From Paraburkholderia sp. BL10I2N1 (lineage in GTDB: Bacteria > Pseudomonadota > Gammaproteobacteria > Burkholderiales > Burkholderiaceae): a stretch of 64,000 nucleotides of DNA. Made by a program: the position numbers and the translations under genes. The stretch spans positions 1,054,001 through 1,118,000 of the forward strand of contig NZ_SNWA01000001.1 in NCBI RefSeq assembly GCF_004361815.1, given 5' to 3'. The notes beneath the pieces were generated by a model. That model saw nothing but the letters and a program-made list of their open reading frames with translations. It made no database searches and was not told where the DNA came from. Below, in pieces: positions 48,890-58,054 of the stretch. Within the stretch, counting starts at the first letter, position 1, and each line of letters opens with the position of its first letter.

Positions 48890-49013
48890 ATCGAGCCCTG
48901 CGTTAAAAATTGCGACAACCTTTTGAGGCGACGATATCACGCGAGTTCATCTGCGATCCATGTGGAAACTGCGAGAGTCGTTTCGAGGTGTTACCGACGT
49001 TGACCAAAATTGC

Positions 49014-49973
49014 CTAGCGCAGCTTGAGCGCCGGGAAATTGAGCTTCGGCGGCACGATCTGACCGGCCGGGACCTGCGTCTCCTGCCCGCCCTGCGTCTG
49101 ATCCTGCCCTTGCGTACCTTCTGTCCCTTCCGTGCCCGATGCCGGCGTAGCCGCGCCAGCGGCAGAGGCCGCCCCGGGCGCCGACGCGCCAGCCGCCGCC
49201 TTGCCGCCCGCAGGGACAGCGGCGCCCTCGTCGACGTCCTCGTACTTCGGCAGCGGCACGCTGCCGTCATCCGGCAAGCCCGCCGACGAAGAACCCTCCG
49301 ACAGCAGATACCGGCGGCGTTGCAGATACGCGTTGCGGACGAAAGAGTACCTGTCGAGTGCGGCGTTTTCCAGCACGTCGGTTGCGCCGAGCAGGTTCGC
49401 ACGCGTGCTCACGATATTCAGCCCATACAGCGCCCAGCTCAGGCCGTCCGGATGAATATACGACAGCGGGTTGACATAGTAATTGCCGACCGAGCCGACC
49501 GCATCGCGCACCGTGCTTGGCCCAAACAGCGGCAGCACCAGGTACGGACCCGGCGGCACGCCGTAGTGGCCAAGCGTAAGGCCTAGGTCGGCGGTGTGCT
49601 TCGGCAGTTTTGCGAGCGTCGCGACGTCGAACAGGCCGCCAACACCGAAAACCGTGTTGATCACGATCCGCATGATGTCCTGTACGCCGTCAGTGATTTT
49701 CAGCTGCAGCAGGTTGTTCGCCGCAATGTAGACGTCGCCGATGTTCGAGAAGAAGTTGGTCACGCTGTCGCGCACCGGCTGCGGCGTAACAAAGACGTAG
49801 CCCTTCGCCACCGGCTTCAGCGCGTACTGGTCGACCTTGTCGTTGAAGACGAAGACGGTGCGATTGAAGCCTTCGAAGGGGTCTTCCTTTGCCGGAGTCT
49901 GGACAGTCGCACAGCCGGCGAGCGTTGCCGCCGTCAGCGCGAGCGCCGCTGTACGGACGCGCATGGTCTTCAT
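49014..49973 (-). CDS. mlaA: MlaA (VacJ) outer-membrane lipoprotein
   Basis: The 319-residue protein has a lipoprotein signal ending LAGC (Cys20) and a complete VacJ domain (about 30-230) with DPFEGFNRTVFVFNDKVDQY, INTVFGVGGLFDVA, HYGVPPGPYLVLPLFGPS and NYYVNPLSYI. MlaA removes phospholipids from the outer leaflet of the outer membrane and passes them to MlaC. About 85 C-terminal residues are low-complexity Ala/Gly/Pro/Gln, longer than in E. coli MlaA (251 aa). mlaA inside the mla operon is usual in betaproteobacteria. Confidence 0.94.
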   Translation of the reverse strand: MKTMRVRTAALALTAATLAGCATVQTPAKEDPFEGFNRTVFVFNDKVDQYALKPVAKGYVFVTPQPVRDSVTNFFSNIGDVYIAANNLLQLKITDGVQDIMRIVINTVFGVGGLFDVATLAKLPKHTADLGLTLGHYGVPPGPYLVLPLFGPSTVRDAVGSVGNYYVNPLSYIHPDGLSWALYGLNIVSTRANLLGATDVLENAALDRYSFVRNAYLQRRRYLLSEGSSSAGLPDDGSVPLPKYEDVDEGAAVPAGGKAAAGASAPGAASAAGAATPASGTEGTEGTQGQDQTQGGQETQVPAGQIVPPKLNFPALKLR

Positions 49974-49984
49974 TCTTGTTCTCC

Positions 49985-50542
49985 TTATTGGCCTGCCGCG
50001 CCGGAGGCGGGCGACGCCGGTGCCGCTATGGCCGGGGCGGCCGGAACCGCCGCTGCCGGCGCCGACGCGCCCGATTTGGCGGCACCCGAATCCGCCGCCT
50101 TGCTGTACAGAAACTGCCCGATCAGGTTTTCGAGGACGATCGCCGACTGCGTCATCGAGATCGTGTCGCCCGCTTTCAGCATCTCGCTGTCGCCGCCAGG
50201 CTCGAGTCCGATGTACTGCTCGCCGAGCAGACCCGACGTCAGGATCTTGGCGGAGGTGTCTTTCGGAAACTGGTATTGCCTGTCGAGATCAAGTGTGACG
50301 AGGGCCTGATACGTGTTGGTGTCAAAGCCGATCGACGCCACGCGGCCCACCGTCACGCCCGCGCTCTTCACCGGCGCGCGCGGCTTCAATCCGCCGATAT
50401 TGTCGAATTTGAGCTTGACCGGGTAGGTGGCCTGAAACGACAGCGAACTCATGTTACCGGCCTTCAGCGCAAGAAACAGCAGCGCCACGAAGCCCAGTAC
50501 CACGAACAGGCCGACCCAGAAGTCGAGAACAGTCTTTTTCAT
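49985..50542 (-). CDS. mlaD: MlaD, MCE-domain phospholipid-binding subunit
   Basis: The 185-residue protein has an N-terminal membrane helix (VLDFWVGLFVVLGFVALLFL), one MCE domain (YPVKLKFDNIGGLKPRAPVK, SGVTVGRVASIGFDTN, ILTSGLLGEQYIGLEPGGD) and an Ala/Pro-rich tail. It forms the hexameric periplasmic channel on the MlaFE transporter. ATG 50542 starts the conserved MKKTVLDFWVG; the upstream in-frame start at 50629 adds 29 Arg-rich residues. Confidence 0.94.
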   Translation of the reverse strand: MKKTVLDFWVGLFVVLGFVALLFLALKAGNMSSLSFQATYPVKLKFDNIGGLKPRAPVKSAGVTVGRVASIGFDTNTYQALVTLDLDRQYQFPKDTSAKILTSGLLGEQYIGLEPGGDSEMLKAGDTISMTQSAIVLENLIGQFLYSKAADSGAAKSGASAPAAAVPAAPAIAAPASPASGAAGQ

Positions 50543-50633
50543 CGTTATCCCAAAGAGAATCCGCTGCGGCGGCAACCCACCCGCGCGACGCGGCAGAACG
50601 CGCACCGTCTCGCGGATGCAACCCCGCACAGTC

Positions 50634-51401
50634 TTAGCTGAACATCAGCGCGGTCAGCAGGAAATCGAGGCCGAGCACGGCGAGCGACGCGTACACAACC
50701 GTTTTCGTCGTCGCGCGCGAAACGCCTTCCGGAGTGGGCCGTGCTTCATAGCCCTGAAAGAGCGCGATGAACGTCACCGCGAAACCGAACACGATACTTT
50801 TGATTACGCCATTGCCGACGTCGCGCCACACATCGACGCCGCCCTGCATCTGCGACCAGAACGCACCAGAATCGACACCGATCATCAGCACGCCCACCAC
50901 ATACCCGCCGATCACGCCGACCGCGCTGAAAATCGCCGCAAGGATCGGCATCGCAATGATGCCGGCCCACATGCGCGGCGCGACCACGACCTTGACCGGA
51001 TCGACGGCCATCATTTCCATTGCCGTCAGTTGCTCGCCCGCCTTCATCAGACCGATTTCGGCGGTCAGCGACGTGCCAGCGCGGCCGGCGAACAGCAGCG
51101 CCGTCACCACAGGCCCGAGTTCACGCACCAGCGACAGCGCGACCAGCAGACCCAGCGCCTGTTCGGAGCCGTAGCGGTTCAGCGTGTAATAGCCCTGCAG
51201 CCCCAGCACGAAGCCGACGAAGAGGCCCGACACCGCAATGATGACCAGCGAATAATTACCCACGAAGTGGATCTGCTTCGTGACAAGCCGTGGCCGGCGC
51301 AGCAGCGGAAAGAACTCGAACACGAGCCGCAGGAACATCCGCGACGCATAACCGGCCTGCACGAGGCCGTCGATGACCGAGCGTCCGATCGTACTGATCA
51401 T
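50634..51401 (-). CDS. mlaE: MlaE, permease of the Mla ABC transporter
   Basis: The 255-residue inner-membrane protein has five to six helices and MlaE/TIGR00056 signatures GLFVGFVLGLQGYYTLNRYG, GPVVTALLFAGRAGTSLTAE and MKAGEQLTAMEMMAVDPVKV. Together with MlaF it moves phospholipids across the periplasmic Mla path. The start overlaps the mlaF stop codon by 4 bp. The 3' end is 91 bases from the mlaD start. Confidence 0.95.
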   Translation of the reverse strand: MISTIGRSVIDGLVQAGYASRMFLRLVFEFFPLLRRPRLVTKQIHFVGNYSLVIIAVSGLFVGFVLGLQGYYTLNRYGSEQALGLLVALSLVRELGPVVTALLFAGRAGTSLTAEIGLMKAGEQLTAMEMMAVDPVKVVVAPRMWAGIIAMPILAAIFSAVGVIGGYVVGVLMIGVDSGAFWSQMQGGVDVWRDVGNGVIKSIVFGFAVTFIALFQGYEARPTPEGVSRATTKTVVYASLAVLGLDFLLTALMFS

Positions 51402-52219
51402 GGCTGACCTCCGCCGATGCCGAAGTCTGCCGCCAGTGGCGTTTTGCTCGGATAGTGGAACTTGAACGGGCCGTCGGGGGCACCGTCGATGAACTGACGG
51501 ACGGTCGGATCTGTAGACGCCCGCAACTCAGCCGGCGTGCCTTCGGCATGAACGCCGCCGTTGGCGACGAAGTACACGTAGTCGGCGATGGCGAACGATT
51601 CGGGCACGTCGTGCGTCACCAGAATCGACGTCGCACCGAGCGCGCTGTTCAGCGCGCGGATCAGGTTGGCCGTGATGCCCAGCGAAATCGGGTCGAGGCC
51701 GGCGAACGGCTCGTCGTACATCATGAGTTCGGGATCGAGCGCAATCGCGCGGGCGAGCGCCACGCGGCGCGCCATGCCCCCTGAAATCTCGGACGGCGCG
51801 AGATCGCGGGCCCCGCGCAAACCGACGGCGTTGAGCTTCATCAACACCAGGTCGCGGATCAACTCTTCGGGGAGGTCGGTGTGTTCGCGCAGCGCGAAGG
51901 CGACGTTTTCGAACACCGACATATCGGTGAACAACGCGCCGAACTGGAACAGCATGCCCATCTTGCGGCGTAGCGCGTACAGGCCATCGCGGGTCTGCGC
52001 GCCGATGTCCTGCCCGTGGAACAGCACCTGGCCGCGGTTGGCGCGCACAAGGCCGCCGATCAGCCGCAGCACCGTGGTCTTGCCGCAACCCGAGCCGCCC
52101 ATGACCGCCACCACCTGGCCGCGCGGAAAGCGCAGGTTCAGGCCGGACAGGACGAGCCGGTCGCCATAACCGAAGTCGACGTCGCGTAGCTCGAGGAGAT
52201 TCTCGGAAGAGGAAGGCAC
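51398..52219 (-). CDS. mlaF: MlaF, ATPase of the Mla ABC transporter
   Basis: The 273-residue ATPase has Walker A GGSGCGKTT (residues 41-49), signature ISGGMARRVALARAIA, Walker B LMMYDEPFAGLDPI and H-loop VTHDVPESF. It energises MlaE. It is the first gene of the mla operon; a TATAAT box lies 38 bases upstream. The C-terminal extension (STDPTVRQFIDGAPDGPFKF) is typical of MlaF and binds the partner subunit. Confidence 0.95.
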   Translation of the reverse strand: MPSSSENLLELRDVDFGYGDRLVLSGLNLRFPRGQVVAVMGGSGCGKTTVLRLIGGLVRANRGQVLFHGQDIGAQTRDGLYALRRKMGMLFQFGALFTDMSVFENVAFALREHTDLPEELIRDLVLMKLNAVGLRGARDLAPSEISGGMARRVALARAIALDPELMMYDEPFAGLDPISLGITANLIRALNSALGATSILVTHDVPESFAIADYVYFVANGGVHAEGTPAELRASTDPTVRQFIDGAPDGPFKFHYPSKTPLAADFGIGGGQP

Positions 52220-52257
52220 GAAGCTGACAGTCCTTTTACACTGAACACGAAGGCCGG

Positions 52258-52263
52258 ATTATA
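52258..52263 (-). promoter_or_regulatory. Candidate -10 box of the mla operon
   Basis: On the minus strand CCCTATAATCC contains a perfect TATAAT, 38 bases before the mlaF ATG. No good -35 box lies at 16-18 bases upstream (CGGCAG at 17), so the promoter is only a candidate. The remaining bases up to the thiE stop at 52322 hold nothing else recognisable. Confidence 0.45.
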
Positions 52264-52321
52264 GGGCCATCGTGAAAAAGCTGCCGTGACGTGCCCTGTC
52301 CCTGTTAAGGGTATCCCCCTA

Positions 52322-53419
52322 TTATTGCAGAAACGCGCGTTGCAGCGCAGAAACCGCAGCCGCGGGATCGGCGGCCTCAGTGACGGCGCGCACGACGGCC
52401 GCGCAGCCGACCCCGGTCGCCAGTACCTGCGGCAACACCTGGCCGTCGATACCGCCGATCGCAACCAGCGGCACGACGCCATCGAGCAGCTTCACATAGC
52501 GGGCGAGCCGTGCGAGACCCTGCGGCGCGGTCGGCATGACCTTGGTCGTGGTCGGGAAGACGGCGCCCAATGCAATATAGCTCGGCCGGAAATGCAGCGC
52601 GGTCAGCATCTCGAAGTAGCCGTGCGTCGACAGGCCAAGCCGCATGCCGGTGGCCGCGAGCCGGTGCAAGTCGGCGGTGTGCACGTCCTCCTGACCGAGG
52701 TGGACGCCGTATGCGCCCGCGTCGAGTGCGGCCTGCCAGTGATCGTTGATGAACACCTGCGCATCGTGCTTGCGGCCTGCGACGACGCATCGTTCGATTT
52801 CGCCCGTGAGGCCCGCATCCGCGGCCTTGTGGCGCAACTGGACCGTCTTCACGCCGAAGTCCAGCACGCGCTCGACCCAGTCGGCCGTCGGCAGCACGGG
52901 ATACAGGCCGAGCCGGTCCGGGCAGCGCGCAAACGGCTGCGACGGCGCTTCCGGCAAGCCGGTGACGCGCGGAAAGCGCGACAGATCGGTCGGCCAGGCG
53001 TCGGGGTGGGCGGTTTCGTCGCCGTCGCGCCAGGCCATCGCGAGCGTCAGGGCGTCGTGGGGATCGAATCCACAGTCGAGGAATGCGGCCAGCGCCGCGA
53101 TCCAGTCTTCGGCGAGATGCCCTGCGAGGGCGTAGCGTTCGCCGCCCAGATGCAAGGTGGCGCTGTCGTCCGATGCCTCGATGACGCCCGCGCCCTTCAC
53201 GAGCCATTTCGCGACGTGGTCGCCATGGTGCTGTAGATCGGCGACGATGATGAGGTCGCCGCCATTCGGTTCGTCAGGCGCGGTGAGGCAAATGCGCCAC
53301 GGCGCGTGTGTGGTCGGCCAGTCGCCGAGGCGCGAGCGAATCCGCTCAGCCGCTTCGGTGAGTTCGTCGGCGGGCGGCCAGAAAAGGTCGCGCCCCGTCG
53401 GCGGCAAGGTTTGCGTCAT
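52322..53419 (-). CDS. thiE: Thiamine-phosphate synthase with an extra N-terminal domain
   Basis: The C-terminal half (about residues 168-365) of this 365-residue protein is ThiE, the TIM-barrel that joins HMP-PP and thiazole phosphate: [80 protein letters not shown] and [13 protein letters not shown]. The N-terminal 165 residues are extra; [20 protein letters not shown] followed by ALTLAMAW looks like the C-terminal helix region of HMP-P kinases (ThiD), and no kinase active site is visible. Relatives in the family share the extension. Last gene of thiOSGE; start overlaps the thiG stop by 4 bp. Confidence 0.93.
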   Translation of the reverse strand: MTQTLPPTGRDLFWPPADELTEAAERIRSRLGDWPTTHAPWRICLTAPDEPNGGDLIIVADLQHHGDHVAKWLVKGAGVIEASDDSATLHLGGERYALAGHLAEDWIAALAAFLDCGFDPHDALTLAMAWRDGDETAHPDAWPTDLSRFPRVTGLPEAPSQPFARCPDRLGLYPVLPTADWVERVLDFGVKTVQLRHKAADAGLTGEIERCVVAGRKHDAQVFINDHWQAALDAGAYGVHLGQEDVHTADLHRLAATGMRLGLSTHGYFEMLTALHFRPSYIALGAVFPTTTKVMPTAPQGLARLARYVKLLDGVVPLVAIGGIDGQVLPQVLATGVGCAAVVRAVTEAADPAAAVSALQRAFLQ

Positions 53420-54261
53420 GCGGCGCTCCCATCCTGATGCCAGAACGGCATGCCGACAACCGGCGTGCTCGCGTGGGCAGTTTCACGCTCGGCCATTGGG
53501 CCGGCAAGGTAAGCGCTGCGCCCGGCCTCGACGCCCAGCGCGAACGCACGGGCCATCGTCTCCGGATGCGTCGCCTGCGACACCGCCGTGTTCAGCAGCA
53601 CGCCGTCGAAGCCCCACTCCATCACCTGGCACGCATGCGACGGCACGCCAAGCCCTGCATCGACGATCAGCGGCACGTCCGGCAGGCGCTCGCGCAGCAC
53701 GCGCAGACCGTACGGGTTGATGACGCCCTTGCCGGTGCCGATCGGCGCGCCCCAGGGCATCAGCGCTTCGCAACCTGCATCCAGCAGACGCCGGCCGATC
53801 ACGAGATCTTCCGTGCAATAAGGCAGCACCTTGAAGCCGTCCTTCACGAGCCGGGCGGCAGCCTCGATCAGGCCGACCGGGTCGGGCTGCAGCGTGTAGT
53901 CGTCCCCGATGAGCTCGAGCTTGATCCAGTCGGTTTCGAACACTTCGCGCGCCATGTGCGCGGTCGTGACAGCTTCACCGACGGTCAGACAGCCCGCCGT
54001 ATTCGGCAGCAACGGCACGCCGTGCCGTTTGAGCAGATCGAAGAAGCCGGCTTCCGCGCCGCCTTCGTTCATCTGACGGCGCAGCGCGACGGTAATCATG
54101 CCGGGACGGCTCGCGTCGATCGAATCGGACAGCGATTGCAGCGACGGATAGCGCGACGTGCCAAGCAGCACGCGGCTCGCGAAAGTTTCGCCGTATAGCG
54201 TGAGCGCGTCGGCTGGCGCCGCAGCGGTGGTGGTGACGGTGGCGGTGGCGGAAGAAGTCAT
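53416..54261 (-). CDS. thiG: Thiazole synthase
   Basis: The 281-residue TIM-barrel enzyme makes the thiazole ring from ThiS-thiocarboxylate, 1-deoxyxylulose-5-phosphate and dehydroglycine. The Schiff-base lysine K114 lies in [52 protein letters not shown] and [19 protein letters not shown] are family motifs. The start at 54261 is preferred to 54288. It follows thiS and overlaps thiE by 4 bp. Confidence 0.96.
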   Translation of the reverse strand: MTSSATATVTTTAAAPADALTLYGETFASRVLLGTSRYPSLQSLSDSIDASRPGMITVALRRQMNEGGAEAGFFDLLKRHGVPLLPNTAGCLTVGEAVTTAHMAREVFETDWIKLELIGDDYTLQPDPVGLIEAAARLVKDGFKVLPYCTEDLVIGRRLLDAGCEALMPWGAPIGTGKGVINPYGLRVLRERLPDVPLIVDAGLGVPSHACQVMEWGFDGVLLNTAVSQATHPETMARAFALGVEAGRSAYLAGPMAERETAHASTPVVGMPFWHQDGSAA

Positions 54262-54324
54262 TTCAGGATCCTTGCGTCTGGCGGGCAAGCGCGGCGAAGT
54301 GGCAGGCCAATCAGGACTGTCAAA

Positions 54325-54522
54325 TCAGCCGCCGGCGACGGGTTGCACGACGTCGAGCCGGTCGCCCGGCTTTAAAGCGCGGGCCGCATGCTGCGTCCGC
54401 GCGACGAAATCGCCATTCAACGCGACGGCAAACGGCGGACGTGCGCCGAAAGCGGTGAGCGCGTCGGCGACCGTGGCCCCCTCGGGCAGAGACAACGGCT
54501 TCTGGTTGATGTGAATATCCAT
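54325..54522 (-). CDS. thiS: Sulfur carrier protein ThiS
   Basis: The 65-residue ubiquitin-like protein ends in the diglycine motif (VVQPVAGG), which is adenylated and thiocarboxylated to donate sulfur to ThiG. MDIHINQKPLSLPEGATVAD and FAVALNGDFVARTQ are typical strands. It lies 41 bases after thiO and 63 before thiG. Confidence 0.95.
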   Translation of the reverse strand: MDIHINQKPLSLPEGATVADALTAFGARPPFAVALNGDFVARTQHAARALKPGDRLDVVQPVAGG

Positions 54523-54563
54523 GGTGTTCGTATGCAGCTAGATCAATGGCAGCGCAGCTCCGC

Positions 54564-55697
54564 TCAGGCCAGCGCCGGCCGGGTGTCCTGATGAAAAAGG
54601 TCGGTCCAGCGCGCGTCGCGCCGCCATTCCCCGAAGGCGTCAGCGTCCACGATCCGTCCTTCGAGCAAGGCGTCGGCGAACCGCACGGCTTCGTCGGCGA
54701 CTTCCGGTGCGATCATGTAGCCGTGCCGGTACAGGCCGTTCACGCGCAACATGTTCGCGCCATCCCAGACGAGCGCGGGACGGTGATCCGGCAGCGTCGG
54801 CCGGCACTGCGAATTCAGTTCAAGAATCCGCGCCTCGCCGAAACCCGGATGGACCGAAAACGCGGCGCTCAGCAACTCGAGCGCCGAGCGCACGCTGACG
54901 GGCGACATATCCTCACCTTCGATTTCCGTCGCACCGATCACGTACAGATCGTTCTGCTTCGGCGCGATGTACAGCGGGTAACGCGGATGCAGCAGGCGCA
55001 CCGGCCGCGTCAGCCCGATACCCGGGGCGTGTACCCGCGCAACCTCGCCGCGAATGCCACGCAGCGTCGGCCAGACCGGCCTTGCACCCAGGCCCCGGCA
55101 ATCGATCGTCACGCGTGCAGCAGGGAGCGCCTGATCGTCGACCGGCGTATTCCAGTGCGTTTCGACGCCGCGCTCGGCGAGGCCGGCCGCGAGCGCGGCG
55201 AGCACCTGTCGGTTATCGAGCTGGCCTTCGTGCGGCAGCAGCCAGCCTTGCGGGAAGCGGCCGGCCAGCGCAGGCTCGGTTGCGCCGAGCTGCGCACCCG
55301 ACAGGGGCACGAAACCGCCGGCCAGCAGCGCCGCCGGCGCATTCGCGCGCACGCGGCGCTCGAACAGCGGCGCTTCGGTACGATCCCGGTGATGCCAGAC
55401 GACGAGCGTCCCGTTGCGCTGGAAGAACACCGGCTCCGGCAGTTCCGCAAGCATTTGCGGCCACTTCTCGAGCGAAGCGGCGCCGAGTTCGGTAATCAGC
55501 AGTTCGGCACTGGCTGCTTCGGCCAGTGGCGCCAGCATCGCGGCGGCCACCCATGCGGCCGCCTGCGTGCCCGCCGCGTCACCGCGCTCGTACAGCGCGA
55601 CGCGACGTCCCGCGCCGGCCAGCCGCCACGCGACAAGACGCCCGCACAGGCCGCCGCCGAGCACGGCGAAATCCGGTTGTCGAGCAGAAGCGTTCAT
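54564..55697 (-). CDS. thiO: Glycine oxidase ThiO
   Basis: The 377-residue FAD-dependent oxidase of the DAO family makes dehydroglycine for ThiG. The N-terminal motif FAVLGGGLCGRLVAWRLAGA binds FAD, WVAAAMLAPLAEA follows, and the C-terminal CRPTLPDHRPALVWDGANML with VNGLYRHGYMIAPEVAD closes the FAD site. ATG 55697 is chosen by homology; an ATG at 55853 would add 52 residues, extending into the riboswitch expression region. First gene of the operon; TPP control is expected. Confidence 0.93.
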   Translation of the reverse strand: MNASARQPDFAVLGGGLCGRLVAWRLAGAGRRVALYERGDAAGTQAAAWVAAAMLAPLAEAASAELLITELGAASLEKWPQMLAELPEPVFFQRNGTLVVWHHRDRTEAPLFERRVRANAPAALLAGGFVPLSGAQLGATEPALAGRFPQGWLLPHEGQLDNRQVLAALAAGLAERGVETHWNTPVDDQALPAARVTIDCRGLGARPVWPTLRGIRGEVARVHAPGIGLTRPVRLLHPRYPLYIAPKQNDLYVIGATEIEGEDMSPVSVRSALELLSAAFSVHPGFGEARILELNSQCRPTLPDHRPALVWDGANMLRVNGLYRHGYMIAPEVADEAVRFADALLEGRIVDADAFGEWRRDARWTDLFHQDTRPALA

Positions 55698-55910
55698 CGC
55701 GACCCGCCCGGCGCGCTCAAGGCGATGCCAGTAAAGGTGACGCAAACGACGCAAAAAACTGAAGAATGAGCGGTCATCGAATCCTTTCCGTACGGCAAAA
55801 AGCGCACGTACCCAAGGACGAAACCGGCGGGCGAGGCCGGCCGGGCGTAACACGCATCCAGTAACGGATGCCGCCCGGCGGGGAAATGGAAGATGTGGAA
55901 ACTTCCGGAA

Positions 55911-56024
55911 ACTTCCCGCGCCGGTATTACCCGGATCGGGTGCGAAGGGTCTCTCTCAGCCTCGCCGCTGCCGTATCGACAACCCGCATCGACACCATAT
56001 GGCCCGCTTGCGAAGCACCCCTGT
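55911..56024 (-). promoter_or_regulatory. TPP (thi-box) riboswitch aptamer
   Basis: Read on the minus strand, the region has the conserved TPP aptamer parts in order: ACAGGGGTGC at the 5' P1/P2 side, GGCTGAGAGAGACCC (the CUGAGA core with the J2/4 contact), then ACCCGATCCGGGTAATACC and GGCGCGGGAAGT closing P1. The pyrimidine-sensing T-loop part CTGAGA and the pyrophosphate-binding GATCCGG are intact. A long insertion between 56010 and about 55970 extends P3. It leads 213 nt before the thiO start; repression of thiOSGE by TPP is expected. The rest of 55698-55910 holds an expression platform with a GGAAGTTTCC repeat. Confidence 0.93.
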
Positions 56025-56037
56025 TTCGTCAAAAGTC

Positions 56038-56067
56038 ATTAGACCATAAAAGGCGCGACAGCCGCAA
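56038..56067 (-). promoter_or_regulatory. Candidate promoter of the thi operon
   Basis: On the minus strand TTGCGG (56062-56067) and TCTAAT (56038-56043) are 18 bases apart. Initiation near 56031 would start the RNA just before the aptamer, which fits its role as leader of the thi operon. The match to consensus is moderate. The stretch from 56068 to 56314 holds the divergent promoter region of the ABC gene, without clear motifs. Confidence 0.5.
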
Positions 56068-56314
56068 ACCGGCCAGTTCGAGGTCGATTCAATATGGCTG
56101 GCGACGGCGTCTGGCACAATGGCACGCGTTGACGGGCGCACGCCAGGCATCGCCGCGCCATCCCGGGCGGGGTTGCCGGCGCCCCCATTACACGATTTAA
56201 GTTCAGGTTAAGCCAGGGCCACGACAATCCCGGCCCTGAGCGCACCGCGCGCCGCCTCATCCATGCGTTACAGGCCACGGCCGCGCATAGCGCACTCAGC
56301 ACTAAAGGACGCTT

Positions 56315-58054
56315 ATGACTGAAAAGCCGACGAGTTCCGTGAATACGGATATCACCGCATGGGGCCTCATCAAGCCATACTGGGTGTCTGAAGACCGATG
56401 GCGCGCGCGCGGCCTGCTCGCGCTCGTGGTCGCGATGAACATGACGATGGTCGCGGCGAATGTCTGGTTCAACAACTGGCAACGCATCTTCTTCGACGCG
56501 ATCCAGCAATACAACTTTCCCGTCTTCAAGTATTCGCTGCTGCAGTTCACCGTTATCGCCATGGCGCTGATTCTGCTCGGTTCGTACCGCACGTACTTCC
56601 GGCAGATGCTCGAATTCCGCTGGCGGCAGTGGCTGACAAGCCAATACCTGCACGACTGGCTCGGCGACCGCGCGTACTACCGCATCGAGCGCGACAGCCT
56701 TGCGGACAACCCCGACCAGCGGGTATCGGTCGATCTGCAGGCGCTTGCGAGTTCGACGCTCAACCTGGCGCTCGGCCTGCTGTCGACCACCGTCACACTG
56801 TTCTCGTTCATCGTTATCCTGTGGAATCTGTCCGGCGCATTGGCGTTCCATCTGTTTGGCACGGCGTTCTCGATTCCGGGCTACATGGTGTGGGCCGCGC
56901 TGATCTACGCGGCCGCCGGTTCGTATGTGACCCACAAGGTCAACCATCCGCTCGTGTCGATCAACTATCAGCAACAGCGAGTCGAGGCAGACTTCCGTTT
57001 TTCGCTGATCCGCATCCGCGAGAACGCCGACCAGATCGCGCTCTATCAGGGCGAGCCGGCAGAAGAGCGGGCGCTCAAAGGCGTGTTCGGACACATCCGC
57101 GACAACTGGCGTCTGGTCATGCGCTTTACGCGGCGCTTCAATATCGTCGTGATCAGCTATTCGCAGTTGGCGATCGTGTTTCCGTATATTGCGGCGGCCC
57201 CCAAATACTTTTCGAAGAGCATTTCTCTCGGCGTCTATCAGCAGGTGACGGGTGCGTTCGGCACGGTCAGCGATTCGTTTTCCTGGTTCATCAACAATTA
57301 CGATTCGCTCGCTGAGTGGCGCGCTACGGTCAACCGTCTGCGGGAATTCCACCGCGTGATGGGCGATCAGCATCTGCGCGAGTCGGTCTCGGGCGGCACC
57401 TTCCATGGCGGCATCAATATCCGCATGACCGACACGCAATCGCTCGTCGTCGAAGATCTGCGGCTGCAGCATCCCAACGGCACGCCGATGTCGAACGTCG
57501 GATCGTTCAGCATTGCGCCGAAATCGCGCTGGCTCGTGCGCGGGCCGTCCGGCGCCGGCAAGAGCACCCTGATGCGTACGCTTGCCGGTCTGTGGCCGTT
57601 CGGCGAAGGCTCGATCGATTCGCCCGTCGGCGCGAAGCTGATGTTCGTGCCGCAACGCAGCTATCTGCCGATCGGCACGCTCAAGGCCGCACTGACCTAC
57701 CCGTCGGACGAAAGCGCGTTCACCGACGAAGCCTGTCGCGAAGTGCTGGTGGTCTGCAATCTGTCAGACTTCGCGGACCGCTTGCGCGAGTCGGCACACT
57801 GGGAGCGCATGCTGTCACCGGGCGAACAGCAGCGTCTGGCCGCCGCGCGCGTGCTGCTGCAAAAGCCCGACTTCCTGTTTCTCGACGAAGCAACCAGCGC
57901 ACTCGATCCCGACAATGAAACGGTTATCTACCGGGTGCTCAACGAACGTCTGCCGAGCGCGGCGATCGTCAGCGTCGCGCACCGGAAGTCGCTCGAAGCG
58001 TTCCATGATCAGACGCTCTTCGTCGAACGCGCAATGGAGCGCGCGGCCGCATGA
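56315..58054 (+). CDS. ABC transporter, fused permease-ATPase (SbmA/YddA-type)
   Basis: The 579-residue protein has an N-terminal membrane domain with about six helices (residues 30-330), of the SbmA/BacA-like ABC_membrane_2 class (WFNNWQRIFFDAIQQYNFPV, FRWRQWLTSQYLHDWLGDRA, NPDQRVSVDL), followed by an ATPase domain: Walker A GPSGAGKST, signature LSPGEQQRLAAARVLL, Walker B FLFLDEATSALDPD. Relatives (YddA, Rv1819c, peroxisomal ABCD) carry vitamin B12, fatty acyl or peptides; the substrate here is unknown. It is divergent from the thi operon and overlaps the SDR gene by 4 bp. Confidence 0.9.
   Translation: MTEKPTSSVNTDITAWGLIKPYWVSEDRWRARGLLALVVAMNMTMVAANVWFNNWQRIFFDAIQQYNFPVFKYSLLQFTVIAMALILLGSYRTYFRQMLEFRWRQWLTSQYLHDWLGDRAYYRIERDSLADNPDQRVSVDLQALASSTLNLALGLLSTTVTLFSFIVILWNLSGALAFHLFGTAFSIPGYMVWAALIYAAAGSYVTHKVNHPLVSINYQQQRVEADFRFSLIRIRENADQIALYQGEPAEERALKGVFGHIRDNWRLVMRFTRRFNIVVISYSQLAIVFPYIAAAPKYFSKSISLGVYQQVTGAFGTVSDSFSWFINNYDSLAEWRATVNRLREFHRVMGDQHLRESVSGGTFHGGINIRMTDTQSLVVEDLRLQHPNGTPMSNVGSFSIAPKSRWLVRGPSGAGKSTLMRTLAGLWPFGEGSIDSPVGAKLMFVPQRSYLPIGTLKAALTYPSDESAFTDEACREVLVVCNLSDFADRLRESAHWERMLSPGEQQRLAAARVLLQKPDFLFLDEATSALDPDNETVIYRVLNERLPSAAIVSVAHRKSLEAFHDQTLFVERAMERAAA

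Noticed and set aside
55897..55914. GGAAACTTCCGGAAACTT as a further regulator site of the GGAAAG type
   Set aside because: It looks similar, but belongs to the end of the TPP aptamer and its repeat, which explain it better.
56039..57655. 538-codon minus-strand open frame
   Set aside because: Antisense to the ABC transporter gene, which has complete membrane and ATPase motifs; the frame runs into the thi promoter region.
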